A DNA stretch of 64,000 nt, taken from Rubrivivax sp. Its GTDB lineage: Bacteria > Pseudomonadota > Gammaproteobacteria > Burkholderiales > Burkholderiaceae_C. The notes beneath the pieces were generated by a model that saw nothing but the letters and a program-made list of their open reading frames with translations, did not search any database and was not told the origin of the DNA. Where the stretch lies: assembly GCA_027485165.1 (NCBI GenBank), contig JAIXRN010000017.1, positions 62,001 through 126,000 on the forward strand, written 5' to 3'. Positions 27,119-36,543 of the stretch are shown here, in pieces. The translations under genes were made by a program, and so were the position numbers. Numbering within the stretch: position 1 is the first letter of the stretch; each line of letters starts with the position of its first letter.

Positions 27119-27897
27119 AGGCGACTGCTCCGGTGGTCGCCGCGGCGGCCGGCCAAGCCACCCATCTTGAACGTTTTGACCGCCTCGACGCGTTGCGGGG
27201 CCTGGCCATCGTCTGGATGGCGGGCTTCCATTTCGCCTTCGACCTGAACCACTATGGCCTGCTGCAGCTGCGGCAAGACTTTTATGGCGACCCGCTGTGG
27301 ACCTGGCAGCGCACCGCCATCGTCAGCCTGTTCCTGTTCACCGCTGGCCTGTCGCAGGCCGTGGCCGTGCAGGCGGGCAAGGGCTGGCCGCGCTTCTGGC
27401 GGCGCTGGGGGCAGGTGGCCGGCTGTGCGGTGCTGGTCAGCCTGGCGTCGGCCTTCATGTTTCCGCGCAGCTGGATCAGCTTCGGCGTGCTGCACGGCAT
27501 TGCGGTGATGCTGCTGGTCTGCCGCGTGCTGGCCGCTTGGCCGCCCGCGCGCCTGCTGCTGCTGGGTGCGCTGGCGCTGGCGCTGCCGCAGCTGGTGCAG
27601 CACACCTTCTTCGACGGCCGCTGGACCAACTGGCTGGGCCTGGTGACGCGCAAGCCGGTGACCGAAGACTACGTGCCGGTGCTGCCCTGGCTGGGGGTGA
27701 TGCTGTGGGGCCTGGCCGCCGGGGCGTGGCTGCTGGCGCGCCGGCCGGGGCAGCCTGCTGCCGAGCTGCTGGGCGGCGCTTTGCCGCGCCTGCTGCTGCC
27801 GCTGGCGGCACTGGGCCGCTGGGCGCTGAGCTTTTACATGCTGCACCAGCCGGTGCTGATCGGCGCCATCCTGGCCTGGAAGGCCTGGCGGGGCTGA
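27115..27897 (+). CDS. DUF1624 integral membrane protein (heparan N-acetyltransferase-like)
   Basis: This 260-residue protein has about seven to eight hydrophobic helices and the DUF1624 signature RLDALRGLAIVWMAGFHFAFDLNHYG. The C-terminal SFYMLHQPVLIGAILAW resembles acyltransferase-3-type membrane proteins. A transmembrane acetyl transfer is possible but unproven. The ATG at 27115 overlaps the RES toxin stop, an unusual physical coupling to a toxin gene. Confidence 0.85.
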   Translation: MKATAPVVAAAAGQATHLERFDRLDALRGLAIVWMAGFHFAFDLNHYGLLQLRQDFYGDPLWTWQRTAIVSLFLFTAGLSQAVAVQAGKGWPRFWRRWGQVAGCAVLVSLASAFMFPRSWISFGVLHGIAVMLLVCRVLAAWPPARLLLLGALALALPQLVQHTFFDGRWTNWLGLVTRKPVTEDYVPVLPWLGVMLWGLAAGAWLLARRPGQPAAELLGGALPRLLLPLAALGRWALSFYMLHQPVLIGAILAWKAWRG

Positions 27898-27948
27898 ACA
27901 CACCGCGCCGAAGCGCGATGGGCAGGGCCGCGGGATAGCATCGCCCGC

Positions 27949-28692
27949 ATGAGCACCAAGGTCTTGTTCGGCTTTCACGCCGTCACCGTGCGCCTGAAGA
28001 CGGCGCCCGGGTCGGTCATCGAGATCCATGTTGACGCCACCCGTCGCGACGCCCGCATGCGCCAGTTCGTGGCCCGCGTGCAGGAAGCCGGCGTGAAGCT
28101 GGTGGACAGCAGTGACGACCACCTCATCCGGCTGGCCGGCAGCCCGCGCCACCAGGGCGTGGTGGCGCGCGTGGCGGCGCTGCCGCAGCAGCATTCGCTG
28201 GACACGGTGCTGGACGCGCTGGACCCCGCGACCCCGCCCCTGCTCCTGGTGCTGGACGGGGTGACCGACCCGCACAACCTGGGCGCCTGCCTGCGCGTGG
28301 CCGACGGCGCTGGCGCGCATGCGGTGCTGGCCCCCAAGGACCACGCCGTGGGCCTGAACGCCACCGTGGCCAAGGTGGCCAGCGGCGCGGCCGAGACCGT
28401 GCCCTACCTGATGGTGACCAACCTGGCGCGCAGCCTGACTGAGCTGAAGGAACGCGACATCCGCGTCATCGGCTTCAGTGACGACGCACCAGCCAGCCTG
28501 TTTGATGCCGATCTGCGTGGCCCCGTGGCCCTGGTGCTGGGTGCCGAAGGCGCTGGCATGCGGCAGCTGACGCGAAAGACCTGCGACCAGCTGTTGCGCA
28601 TTCCGATGGCCGGCGCCGTGGAAAGCCTGAACGTGTCGGTGGCTTCGGCGGTCTGCCTGTTCGAGGCGCTGCGCCAGCGGCTTCAGGGCTGA
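27949..28692 (+). CDS. rlmB: 23S rRNA 2'-O-methyltransferase RlmB (Gm2251)
   Basis: A 247-residue SpoU-class methyltransferase with an N-terminal substrate domain ([22 protein letters not shown]) and the trefoil-knot motifs [31 protein letters not shown] and [22 protein letters not shown]. RlmB methylates G2251 in the peptidyl-transferase P loop of 23S rRNA. A TAGCAT element lies shortly upstream. Its last 10 bases overlap the convergent hydrolase gene. Confidence 0.94.
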   Translation: MSTKVLFGFHAVTVRLKTAPGSVIEIHVDATRRDARMRQFVARVQEAGVKLVDSSDDHLIRLAGSPRHQGVVARVAALPQQHSLDTVLDALDPATPPLLLVLDGVTDPHNLGACLRVADGAGAHAVLAPKDHAVGLNATVAKVASGAAETVPYLMVTNLARSLTELKERDIRVIGFSDDAPASLFDADLRGPVALVLGAEGAGMRQLTRKTCDQLLRIPMAGAVESLNVSVASAVCLFEALRQRLQG

Positions 28693-29486
28693 TCGCGCCC
28701 GGTAATGGCCGCCGCCAAGGTGTCCAGGTAAACCGGAAAGGCGTGGATGTCGCCATGGCCAGCCTGTGGCACCAGCAACAGGCAGGCGTCGGGCTTGACG
28801 GCCTTCAGCGCCTGGCTGTGGCTGGGCGGGATCAGGCTGTCCTGTCCACCGTGGGCCAGGAGTACCGGGCTGCGCACTTGGGGCAGGGTGGCCACGGTGC
28901 GCAGCGGGTAGCGCAGCAACACGCTGGGCACCCAGGGGTAGTGCAGACGGGCCACGTCGGCCATGCTGCTGTAGGGCGACACCAGAACCAGCAGGTCGGG
29001 GCTGACCTGGGCAGCCAGCTGGGTGGCCAGACCGCTACCCAGCGAACGGCCGTAGAACACCCGGCGCACGCCGGCGTAGCGGGGTGCGATGCTGTCCCAG
29101 GCGGCGCGCACGTCGGCTTCCAGTTGCGTCTGGCTGCTGATGCGGCCCGTGCTCTTGCCATAGCCACGGAAGTCGAACATGAACAGGTCCACGCCGGCCC
29201 GGCGGTAGAAATCCAGGTCGACGAACCAGTTGTCCAGGCTGCCGGCATTGCCGTGCACGAAGAACACCACCGCCACCGGCTGCGGGTGGCGCAGGTGCAG
29301 CGCGTTCAGGCGCGCGCCCGGCACGTCGACCCAGGTTTCGACGACGTCGGCGCCGACCTGAAAGCGGTGGTCGGGCGGCAGCTTCTGCGGCTGGAACAGC
29401 AGGTGTTCCTGCCTCCACCACAGCAGGGCCAGCAGCAGGCCATAGACCAGCGCCAGGGCCAGCAGGCCCTTCAGCAGCAGGCTCAC
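28683..29486 (-). CDS. Membrane-anchored alpha/beta hydrolase (BEM46/ABHD13-like)
   Basis: The 267-residue product starts with an N-terminal membrane helix ([19 protein letters not shown]). The hydrolase domain has [14 protein letters not shown], nucleophile elbow YGRSLGSG, acid in HGGQDSLIP and histidine in GHGDIHAF. The start is GTG 29486 with a strong GGAGGG ribosome site nine bases upstream; an open frame further upstream belongs to the shadow of the MFS gene. Substrate unknown. Confidence 0.9.
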   Translation of the reverse strand: MSLLLKGLLALALVYGLLLALLWWRQEHLLFQPQKLPPDHRFQVGADVVETWVDVPGARLNALHLRHPQPVAVVFFVHGNAGSLDNWFVDLDFYRRAGVDLFMFDFRGYGKSTGRISSQTQLEADVRAAWDSIAPRYAGVRRVFYGRSLGSGLATQLAAQVSPDLLVLVSPYSSMADVARLHYPWVPSVLLRYPLRTVATLPQVRSPVLLAHGGQDSLIPPSHSQALKAVKPDACLLLVPQAGHGDIHAFPVYLDTLAAAITGRDQP

Positions 29487-29614
29487 TGGACTACCCTCCG
29501 TGCTGCGCACGCCGGGATGAGCGCTTGGGAGCAGCCCGGCGCGTTCATGCGCGACCGCGGCGGCATTGGCAGCCGTTGGCGCAGGGCCTGCAAGCGATCG
29601 TGCGGCCCATGCGG

Positions 29615-30820
29615 CTAAGTCGCGGTGCGCGCCAGGTGCGCAGGGGCCATCTGGCGCATCAGCCACGTGCTCAGCGCGATGGCCAGCAGCAGCCAGCCCA
29701 GGGCAGCCCAGTGCAGCCAGGCAAAGCCGCTGTGGGCCAGCAGCGCACCGCCGCCGCCGGCGCCCACCGCCTGGCCCAGGTACATGGCCGACGTGTTCAG
29801 CGCCATCAACGCCGGCGCCAGGCCCGGGGCGGCGGCGCCCAGCCGGGCCTGCTGTGCTGAATTGCTGCTGAAGCAGCCCAGCGCCCAGGGCACGATCACC
29901 ACGGCCATCGCCGGCAGGCTGACGGCCAGCGGCCACAGCAGCAGCGACAGCGCCATGCAGGCCATCATCCAGGTGGCGCAGCGCGCGGCGCCGAAGCGGT
30001 CGACCACGCGGCTGAGCACCACGTTGCCCAGCAGCCCGAAGGCCCCGAACCACATGAACAGCAGGCTGACCGACAGCGCATCGGCCTGCAGCACCTGCCG
30101 GTAGTAAGGCGCGAAATAGCTGAACAGGCTGAACTGCCCGGCGGCGCTGAGCGCCGTGACGGCCACCACGCCGATGAGCAGCGGGTGCGTCAGCGCCGTG
30201 CGCCACGAAGCCCAGGACAGTGGCGCGCTGTGCAGCCCGCGCGGCAAGGTGCGCCACACGCCCGCCGCTGCCGCCAGGCTCAGCACAGCCACCAGGCCGA
30301 AGGCCCAGCGCCAGCCGAAGGCTTCCCCGATGTAGCTGTGCAAAGGCATGCCCAGCACCGAACTGAGCGACCAGCCTAGGAAGATGAAGGTGATGGCGCG
30401 CCCGCGTTCGGCAGGCGGGGCCAGCAGGTTGATGGCCGCGGCGGCCTGCGGCGTGAAGACTGCCGCCCCCAACACGCTGAGCGCACGAACCGGCAGCAGG
30501 GCGCTGAAGTTGGGCATCAGCGCCGCGATCAGGTGGCCGGCCGCGTACCACAGCAGCGCGGCTGTCAGCAGCAGCCGCCGGTCGGCCCGCCCCACCAGAG
30601 CGGCCAGCAGCGGCGCGCCCAGCGCCATCACGGCCGCGGCCACCGAGATCAACTGCCCGCCCACCGCCACCGACACCTGCAGCGACCGCACCAGGTCGTT
30701 CAGCGAACCCGCCGTCACCATTACCCCGCAGCCGATGGCGAAGTTGCCCGCCATCAGCGCCCAGCGGCTGTGCCGCAGCAGGCGGTCAGCTTCAGGGGCA
30801 GGCGCGGCGGCGACGGTCAA
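29615..30820 (-). CDS. MFS transporter, DHA1 (AraJ-like) family
   Basis: A 401-residue carrier with 12 predicted helices and the DHA1 motif between helices 2 and 3 (GAPLLAALVGRADRRLLL). Drug or sugar efflux is the usual role; the substrate cannot be inferred. The start is a TTG at 30820 that shares TTGA with the stop of the upstream dehydrogenase gene, so the two are translationally coupled. Confidence 0.9.
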   Translation of the reverse strand: MTVAAAPAPEADRLLRHSRWALMAGNFAIGCGVMVTAGSLNDLVRSLQVSVAVGGQLISVAAAVMALGAPLLAALVGRADRRLLLTAALLWYAAGHLIAALMPNFSALLPVRALSVLGAAVFTPQAAAAINLLAPPAERGRAITFIFLGWSLSSVLGMPLHSYIGEAFGWRWAFGLVAVLSLAAAAGVWRTLPRGLHSAPLSWASWRTALTHPLLIGVVAVTALSAAGQFSLFSYFAPYYRQVLQADALSVSLLFMWFGAFGLLGNVVLSRVVDRFGAARCATWMMACMALSLLLWPLAVSLPAMAVVIVPWALGCFSSNSAQQARLGAAAPGLAPALMALNTSAMYLGQAVGAGGGGALLAHSGFAWLHWAALGWLLLAIALSTWLMRQMAPAHLARTAT

Positions 30821-31824
30821 CGCAGCACCCGCAGCGCTTCCGGGTTCACCAGCTGGGTGGGGTTGTTGGCGATGAAGTTGATGACGTTGTCGAAGGCGGC
30901 GCCGAAGTACATCTCGTAGCTGTCCTGTTCGACATAGCCGATGTGCGGCGTGCAGACGGCGTTTTCCAGCCGCAACAAGGGGTGCCCCTGCAAGATGGGC
31001 TCGCTCTCGAACACGTCAACGGCGGCCATGCCCGGGCGGCCGCGGTTCAGTGCCGCCACCAGGGCGTTTTCTTCCAGCAATTCGGCGCGCGATGTGTTCA
31101 CCAGCAGGGCTGTGGGCTTCATGCGCGACAGCGCGTCGAGCTTCACGATGCCGCGCGTGGCGTCGCTCAGGCGCAGGTGCAGGCTGAGCACGTCGCATTC
31201 GGCGAAGAAGCTTTCGCAGCTGCTGGCAGCCAGCAGCCCGTCGGCCTGGGCACGGGCGCGCGACGATTCGCTGCCCCACACGCACACCTGCATGCCGAAG
31301 GCCCGGCCGTAGCCTGCGATCAGCTGTCCGACCTTGCCGTAGCCCCAGATGCCCAGCATCTTGCCCTTCAGCACCGAACCGATGCCGAAGTTCGGCGGCA
31401 TCGAAGCGGCCTTCAGCCCGCTTTGCTGCCAGGCGCCGTGCTTCAGATTGCCGATGTACTGCGGCAGACGGCGCATGGCGGCCATGATCAGCGCCCAGGT
31501 CAGCTCGGCCGGTGCCGTGGGCGACCCCGTGCCCTCGGCCACCGCGATGCCCAGCCGGGTACAGGCTTCGACGTCGATGTGCGGGCCGACGCGGCCGGTC
31601 TGCGCGATCAGCTTCAGCTTCGGCAGCTTTTCCAGCAGGGCGCGCGGAAAGTGCGTGCGTTCGCGGATCAGCACCAGCACGTCGGCGTCGCGCAGGCGCA
31701 CCGACAGCTGGCCGATGCCTTTCACGGTGTTGGTGAAGACTTTGGCGTTGTAGGGTTCCAGGCGGGCCGCGCACTGCAGCTTGCGCACGGCGTCCTGATA
31801 GTCGTCGAGGATGATGATGTTCAT
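30817..31824 (-). CDS. D-isomer-specific 2-hydroxyacid dehydrogenase
   Basis: A 335-residue NAD-dependent dehydrogenase with nucleotide motif GIWGYGKVGQLIAGYG, LLVNTSRAELLEENAL holding the catalytic-region Arg, and CTPHIGY with the catalytic His. Reduction or oxidation of a 2-keto/2-hydroxy acid is expected. Pairing with an MFS carrier suggests uptake or export of a related acid, by inference only. Start ATG 31824. Confidence 0.92.
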   Translation of the reverse strand: MNIIILDDYQDAVRKLQCAARLEPYNAKVFTNTVKGIGQLSVRLRDADVLVLIRERTHFPRALLEKLPKLKLIAQTGRVGPHIDVEACTRLGIAVAEGTGSPTAPAELTWALIMAAMRRLPQYIGNLKHGAWQQSGLKAASMPPNFGIGSVLKGKMLGIWGYGKVGQLIAGYGRAFGMQVCVWGSESSRARAQADGLLAASSCESFFAECDVLSLHLRLSDATRGIVKLDALSRMKPTALLVNTSRAELLEENALVAALNRGRPGMAAVDVFESEPILQGHPLLRLENAVCTPHIGYVEQDSYEMYFGAAFDNVINFIANNPTQLVNPEALRVLR

Positions 31825-31952
31825 GGGGTCTTCAAAGCTGCGTTGGATTCTGCCGCGAGCCGGCTCGGCTGTTCCTGGGCTGCAGCAGCGCTAGCATCCG
31901 CCACCGCTGGCGTCACCAGCCCGCCCTTACCCCAAGTTTTCAGGAGAACGCC

Positions 31953-32453
31953 ATGAGCCTGTCCATGCACACCATCACCGTGCCTGTCTTCGTCCGCAGT
32001 TTCACGGCCATGGGTCTGTGGCTGGACAAGGCCCAGGCACACGCCGACGCGCGCAAGTTCGACAGCGCCAACTACCTGGGGCTGCGCCTGGCTGCGGACA
32101 TGCTGCCCTTCAGCAAGCAGGTGCAGATCGCCACCGACATGGCCAAGGGCTGCGTGGCGCGTCTGGCGGGCCAGGACGTGCCGAAGTGGGACGACAACGA
32201 AAGCACCCTGGCCGAACTGCGCGCCCGTGTGACGCGGCTGGTTGACTACGTGCAGTCGGTGCCAGCAGCGCAGGTCGATGGCAGCGAGGCGCGCGAAATC
32301 GTGCTGCCCATGCGAACGGGTGAAGTGCGCATGGACGGGCAGGCCTACGTGCTGGGTTTCGTGTTGCCCAACGTTTACTTCCACGCCACCACCACCTATG
32401 CCCTGCTGCGACATGCGGGTGTCGAGCTCGGCAAGCGCGACTTCCTGGGCTGA
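31953..32453 (+). CDS. DUF1993 (DinB-like) protein
   Basis: A 166-residue DUF1993 protein, predicted four-helix bundle (FVRSFTAMGLWLDKAQAHADARKFD, LRLAADMLPFSKQVQIATDMAKG, and C-terminal VYFHATTTYALLRHAGVELGKRDFLG). The family resembles DinB-fold proteins, and its histidines may bind a metal, but no reaction is known. A good AGGAGAAC ribosome site precedes ATG 31953. Confidence 0.88.
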   Translation: MSLSMHTITVPVFVRSFTAMGLWLDKAQAHADARKFDSANYLGLRLAADMLPFSKQVQIATDMAKGCVARLAGQDVPKWDDNESTLAELRARVTRLVDYVQSVPAAQVDGSEAREIVLPMRTGEVRMDGQAYVLGFVLPNVYFHATTTYALLRHAGVELGKRDFLG

Positions 32454-32524
32454 TGCGGCACGTGGGCTGAAGACAGGGCTGCTGGGCCTGGCCCAGGCAG
32501 CTCGCCAGTCTTCGCCGCAGGGCT

Positions 32525-34270
32525 TCAGTTGCGCGCCAGCCGCTGGGGCCGAGAGCGGTCGGCCCGCTGGCTGGCGGGCGGTTTCGCCCGCGCCTGGCTG
32601 GCTGCGCTGGTCTGCGCGAGCTTCTGCCCACGGCGCGCAGGCGCGCCCTTCTTGGCCGCGGCGGGCGCCAGCATCACCATCAGGCTTTGGCCGGCCTTGA
32701 ACTTGGCCTGAGGGCCCACGCGGTTCCATTGCGCCACCTGGGCTGGGCTTAGCTTGTAGCGCCGCGCCACGGAAGCCACGGTATCGCCAGGCTTTGCCTT
32801 GAAGGTCACTCGCCGCAGCGGCCGTGCTTCAGGGGCCAGTGCCAGCGCGGCGTTGTCGGCCACGTGCAAGGCGACATCGTGTGCCGCTGTGGCAGCGCGT
32901 GGAACCAGCAGGGTCGAGCCCTGCTTGACCAGCATGCGCGGTGGGATGCGGTTGATCTCGCGCAGCCGGTCTTCCGGCATGCCCACGATGCGGGCCGCTT
33001 CAGCCGGCCGGATGTTGCGCTGCGCGACCCAGGCCGTCCAGCTGGCCAGCGGCCCGCGGTGGCTGGCCACGCCGCGCAGGAACTGGTTCGCGTTGTCGTA
33101 GGGCAGTAGCAGCATGGGCGTGCCAGCGGCCAGGATCACGGGCTTGTTCATCTGCGGGTTGAGCTGCTGGAAGTCTTCCAGCGGCAGGCCCGCCAAACGC
33201 GCGGCCAGGGCGACGTCGATGTCGCGTTCGACCGGCACGCTCAGGAAAAAGGGGTGGTTTTGCAACGGCGGCAACACCAGGCCGTAAGCCGAAGGGCGCG
33301 CCACGAGGTTCTTCACCGCCTGCAGCTTCGGCACGTAGTTGCGCGTCTCGTCGGGCATGCGCAGGTCGGTGTAGCGGGTGCCCAGACCAGCCTTCTGGTT
33401 GCGTTCGATGGCGCGTTGCACATTGCCCTGGCCCCAGTTGTAGGCTGCCAGCGCCAGATGCCAGTCGCCGAAGCGGGTGTGCAAGCGCTGCAGGTAGTCC
33501 AGCGCGGCCTGCGTGGAAGCCAAGATGCTGCGGCGGTCGTCGCGGAACAGGTTCTGCCGCAGTTCGAAGTCGCGGCCGGTAGCGGGCATGAACTGCCACA
33601 TGCCCGATGCCCGCGCGCTGGACACTGCTTGTGGGTTGAAGGCGCTTTCGATGAAGGGCAGCAGGGCCAGGTCGCTGGGCATGCCGCGGCGTTCGATCTC
33701 TTCGACGATGTAGAACAAGTAGCGGCCGCCGCGCTCGGTCATGCGCTGCACGTAGTCGGGGCGGCTGCCGTACCACTGTTCCCACTTGGCGACCAGTTCA
33801 CCGTCCAGGTCGGGCATGGCATAGCCGGCGCGTACCCGGGCCCACAGGTCGCTGCGTTCGCTGTCGGCCGTGGGGTCGAGTCGGCTGCGGGCGACGGACG
33901 TGGACGCCGGCAGCAGCGCCGGGCCCGCCACGTTCGGGTTGGCTGCCGGCGGGGAAATGGTGGCGGTGGAGCCTTCAGCGGCGGCAGCAGGGCCAGCACC
34001 AGCCGCGACCGCCGGGCTTGCCAGATCGGCCGCTGGTGCCGGGGTGGCCGCAGCAGCGCCGGACCCTGCCGGCCCCACAGCGCCTGCCATGGCGGGCGTG
34101 GGTGCTGCTGTATCGGGCAGGCTGGCGGGGCCCGAACCGGCCTGCGGCAGCTGGGCACAGCCTGCCAGCGCCATGCAGGCCAGCAGTGCAGCGGCAGCCC
34201 GGCGCCAGTGGGTCGGCCGCAGTGCGTCGGTCGAACGAGGGGCGGGGGCGGAAAGCAGGGCAGGCGTCAT
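32525..34270 (-). CDS. Membrane-bound lytic murein transglycosylase with LysM domain, MltD-like
   Basis: This 581-residue lipoprotein (lipobox ALAGCAQ) carries an Ala/Pro-rich linker, an SLT lysozyme-like domain with catalytic Glu in LLPFIESAFNPQAVSSARASG and LALAAYNWGQGNVQRAIERN, and at the C-terminus one clear LysM repeat (KPGDTVASVARRYKLSPAQV) preceded by a degenerate one. It cleaves peptidoglycan without hydrolysis. Start ATG 34270 overlaps the gloB stop (TGATG). The last 50 residues are basic. Confidence 0.92.
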   Translation of the reverse strand: MTPALLSAPAPRSTDALRPTHWRRAAAALLACMALAGCAQLPQAGSGPASLPDTAAPTPAMAGAVGPAGSGAAAATPAPAADLASPAVAAGAGPAAAAEGSTATISPPAANPNVAGPALLPASTSVARSRLDPTADSERSDLWARVRAGYAMPDLDGELVAKWEQWYGSRPDYVQRMTERGGRYLFYIVEEIERRGMPSDLALLPFIESAFNPQAVSSARASGMWQFMPATGRDFELRQNLFRDDRRSILASTQAALDYLQRLHTRFGDWHLALAAYNWGQGNVQRAIERNQKAGLGTRYTDLRMPDETRNYVPKLQAVKNLVARPSAYGLVLPPLQNHPFFLSVPVERDIDVALAARLAGLPLEDFQQLNPQMNKPVILAAGTPMLLLPYDNANQFLRGVASHRGPLASWTAWVAQRNIRPAEAARIVGMPEDRLREINRIPPRMLVKQGSTLLVPRAATAAHDVALHVADNAALALAPEARPLRRVTFKAKPGDTVASVARRYKLSPAQVAQWNRVGPQAKFKAGQSLMVMLAPAAAKKGAPARRGQKLAQTSAASQARAKPPASQRADRSRPQRLARN

Positions 34271-35079
34271 CAAAACCGGTTCTTCCATTCGCGCAGCGCA
34301 GCCAGCACGGCCACGGCGTCGTCGTTCGTGGCCCCTTGGCGCTGCGCGGCGGCCACGACGGCCGGTTCGCTGCAGCGCAGGAAGGGGTTGATGCGCCGTT
34401 CCAGCGCCAGCGAACTGGGCAGCGTGGGCTGGCCCTGTTCACGCAGGGCCTGGCAGTGGCGCGTGTGGTGGAGCACATCAGCGTTGTCGGGTTCCACCGC
34501 CGCCGCGAATTTCAGGTTCGACAAGGTGTATTCATGCGTGCAGCACACCTGGCTGTCGGCAGGCAGTGCCGACAACAGGGCCAGCGACGAAGCCATCTGC
34601 GCCGGTGTGCCTTCGAACAAGCGCCCGCAGCCGGCCGAAAACAGGGTGTCGCCGCAGAACAGCAAGGGCCGCGTTGCCTCGCCTTGCTGAGCGTAGGCGA
34701 TGTGCCCTGCGGTGTGGCCCGGCACGTCGATGACCCGGAACTGCATGCCCAGCACGTCGACGACGTCGCCGCCGCGCAGTGCCAAGTAGGGGCTGGGGAT
34801 GTTTTCGCGGGCCGGGCCGTAGACGGGGCCGTGCAGGTGTTGGCGCAGTGCAGCGATGCCGCCGACATGATCGGCGTGGTGGTGCGTCACTAGAATGCCA
34901 GTCAATCGTAGCTGCCACTGTTGCAGCGCTTGCAACACCGGGCCGGCGTCGCCCGGGTCCACCACCCAGGCCTGCTCACCGTTGTGCAACAACCAGATGT
35001 AGTTGTCGTTGAAAGCGGGCAGCGCGACCAGGGTGCTGGTGGCATGCGAAGGCGGATTGGTTGGCGGGGCAGCGTGCAT
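34270..35079 (-). CDS. gloB: Hydroxyacylglutathione hydrolase (glyoxalase II)
   Basis: A 269-residue metallo-beta-lactamase-fold enzyme with the binuclear metal motif THHHADH (His66, His68, Asp70, His71), further ligands in VPGHTAGH and FCGDTLF, and the glyoxalase II C-terminal domain (CCTHEYTLSNLKFA, NPFLR). It hydrolyses S-lactoylglutathione to lactate and glutathione in methylglyoxal detoxification. Linkage gloB, mltD, methyltransferase, rnhA is typical of proteobacteria. Confidence 0.95.
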   Translation of the reverse strand: MHAAPPTNPPSHATSTLVALPAFNDNYIWLLHNGEQAWVVDPGDAGPVLQALQQWQLRLTGILVTHHHADHVGGIAALRQHLHGPVYGPARENIPSPYLALRGGDVVDVLGMQFRVIDVPGHTAGHIAYAQQGEATRPLLFCGDTLFSAGCGRLFEGTPAQMASSLALLSALPADSQVCCTHEYTLSNLKFAAAVEPDNADVLHHTRHCQALREQGQPTLPSSLALERRINPFLRCSEPAVVAAAQRQGATNDDAVAVLAALREWKNRF

Positions 35080-35198
35080 CCAGTGGTGTCAGTCGAGCAT
35101 CTGGCCAGACGCATGTGTGGACGGGCCAGGGCCAAAACATTCATGCCCATGAAGCGCCGTAGATCGCCGCAACGTGGCCGTGGCTGGCCCGCAGTTGC

Positions 35199-36089
35199 AT
35201 GACACGAGAAGACTCGATTATAGAGTTGGGGGCCTGGCTCCGGACCCCGCCCGGCCTGTACCTGCTGGCCTGGGAACAGGACCGGCTGGATCATGCGGTG
35301 ACCGATGCCTTCGGCTTTCATGCTTTGCAGCTGGGGCTGCCAGAACTCGAAGGTCTGCGCGCCAACCGCATGCCCCACCGTTGGGTGGCCAGCGATTCGC
35401 TGCATGTGCCTGAAGCCTTGCCACTGCAGCCGCAGGCCGACCTGCACATCAGCACCCTGGCGGTGCAGGAACCCATCCACCTGCACTGCGAATTTGACGC
35501 GCTGCCGTTTCCCGACGCCAGCATCGACCTGGTAGTGCTGCCGCACGCGCTGGAACTGGCGCGCGACCCGCACCTGACCTTGCGCGAAGTCGAACGTGTG
35601 CTGGTGCCCGAAGGCCGCGTGGTCATCGCTGGCTTCAACCCGGCCAGCTTGTGGGGCCTGCGGCAGCGCGCCGGGCATGCGCGGCGCGGCATGGGCCTGT
35701 CGCGCGTGGCAGCGGCCAACGGCCTGTTCCTGCCGCGGGCGGGCGACTTCCTGGGCTACTGGCGGCTGCGCGACTGGCTGCGGCTGCTGGGCTTTGAAGT
35801 CGAGGGTGGCCACTTCGGGTGCTGGCGGCCACCACTGCACAGCCAGCGCTGGCTGGACCGTTTTGCGTGGATGGACCCGGTCGGTGAACGCTGGTGGCCG
35901 GTGCTGGGCGCGGTCTACACGCTGATGGCCGTCAAGCGCGTGCGTGGCATGCGGCTGGTGGGGCTGATCAAGCAGGAAAAACGAAAAGCGGTGGCCAGCG
36001 CCGTGCCGGCACGCCGTGTCCTGGTGCATCCGGCGGCGGGCGGCCGCCTTCCAGAGCGCGAAGTTGCGCTGTCAGAACAGGAGAATTGA
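35199..36089 (+). CDS. Class I SAM-dependent methyltransferase (gloB/rnhA neighbour family)
   Basis: A 296-residue protein with a methyltransferase core: [50 protein letters not shown] is the type-11 acidic-loop and motif region. The N-terminal [20 protein letters not shown] and the C-terminal arginine/lysine-rich tail are typical of the uncharacterised family usually found between gloB and rnhA. Substrate unknown. Its stop overlaps the rnhA start (TGATG). Confidence 0.88.
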   Translation: MTREDSIIELGAWLRTPPGLYLLAWEQDRLDHAVTDAFGFHALQLGLPELEGLRANRMPHRWVASDSLHVPEALPLQPQADLHISTLAVQEPIHLHCEFDALPFPDASIDLVVLPHALELARDPHLTLREVERVLVPEGRVVIAGFNPASLWGLRQRAGHARRGMGLSRVAAANGLFLPRAGDFLGYWRLRDWLRLLGFEVEGGHFGCWRPPLHSQRWLDRFAWMDPVGERWWPVLGAVYTLMAVKRVRGMRLVGLIKQEKRKAVASAVPARRVLVHPAAGGRLPEREVALSEQEN

Positions 36090-36532
36090 TGTCCGATGTG
36101 GTGATCTATGCCGACGGCGCGTGCCGTGGCAACCCTGGCCCGGGTGGCTGGGGCGTGTGGCTGAAGAGCGGCGAACATGAAAAGGAAATGTTCGGTGGCG
36201 AACGTCTGACCACCAACAACCGCATGGAACTGACCGCCGTGATCGAAGCCCTGGCGGTGCTCAAGCAGCGCTGCGTGGTGACCGTCTACACCGACAGCCA
36301 ATATGTGCGCCAGGGCATCACCAGCTGGATCCACAACTGGAAGGCCCGCGGCTGGCGCACGGCCGACAAGCAGCCCGTGAAGAACGTCGAACTCTGGCAG
36401 CGCCTGGACGGGCTGAACGCGGCCCACGACGTGACCTGGAAGTGGGTGAAGGGCCATTCGGGTGACCCTGGCAACGAGAAAGCCGACGCACTGGCCAACC
36501 GCGGCGTCGACAGCGTCACGCGCGGCACCTGA
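36089..36532 (+). CDS. rnhA: Ribonuclease HI
   Basis: A 147-residue RNase HI with the full catalytic set: Asp9 (YADGAC), Glu47 (NNRMEL), Asp69 (YTDSQYV), His123 ([13 protein letters not shown]) and Asp133. It removes RNA from RNA-DNA hybrids. AGGAGA lies eight bases upstream of ATG 36089, which overlaps the methyltransferase stop. Confidence 0.96.
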   Translation: MSDVVIYADGACRGNPGPGGWGVWLKSGEHEKEMFGGERLTTNNRMELTAVIEALAVLKQRCVVTVYTDSQYVRQGITSWIHNWKARGWRTADKQPVKNVELWQRLDGLNAAHDVTWKWVKGHSGDPGNEKADALANRGVDSVTRGT

Positions 36533-36543
36533 ACAACGCTGCG

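Noticed and set aside
27936..27941. TAGCAT elements upstream of rlmB, the DUF1993 gene and dnaQ as -10 boxes
   Set aside because: No acceptable -35 hexamer at 16-18 bases was found for these; only the pufC copy has one.
28683..30551. A 622-codon frame that would fuse a long upstream region to the alpha/beta hydrolase
   Set aside because: The upstream half is out of frame with and overlaps the MFS gene; a GTG with a strong ribosome site at 29486 gives a normal membrane-anchored hydrolase.
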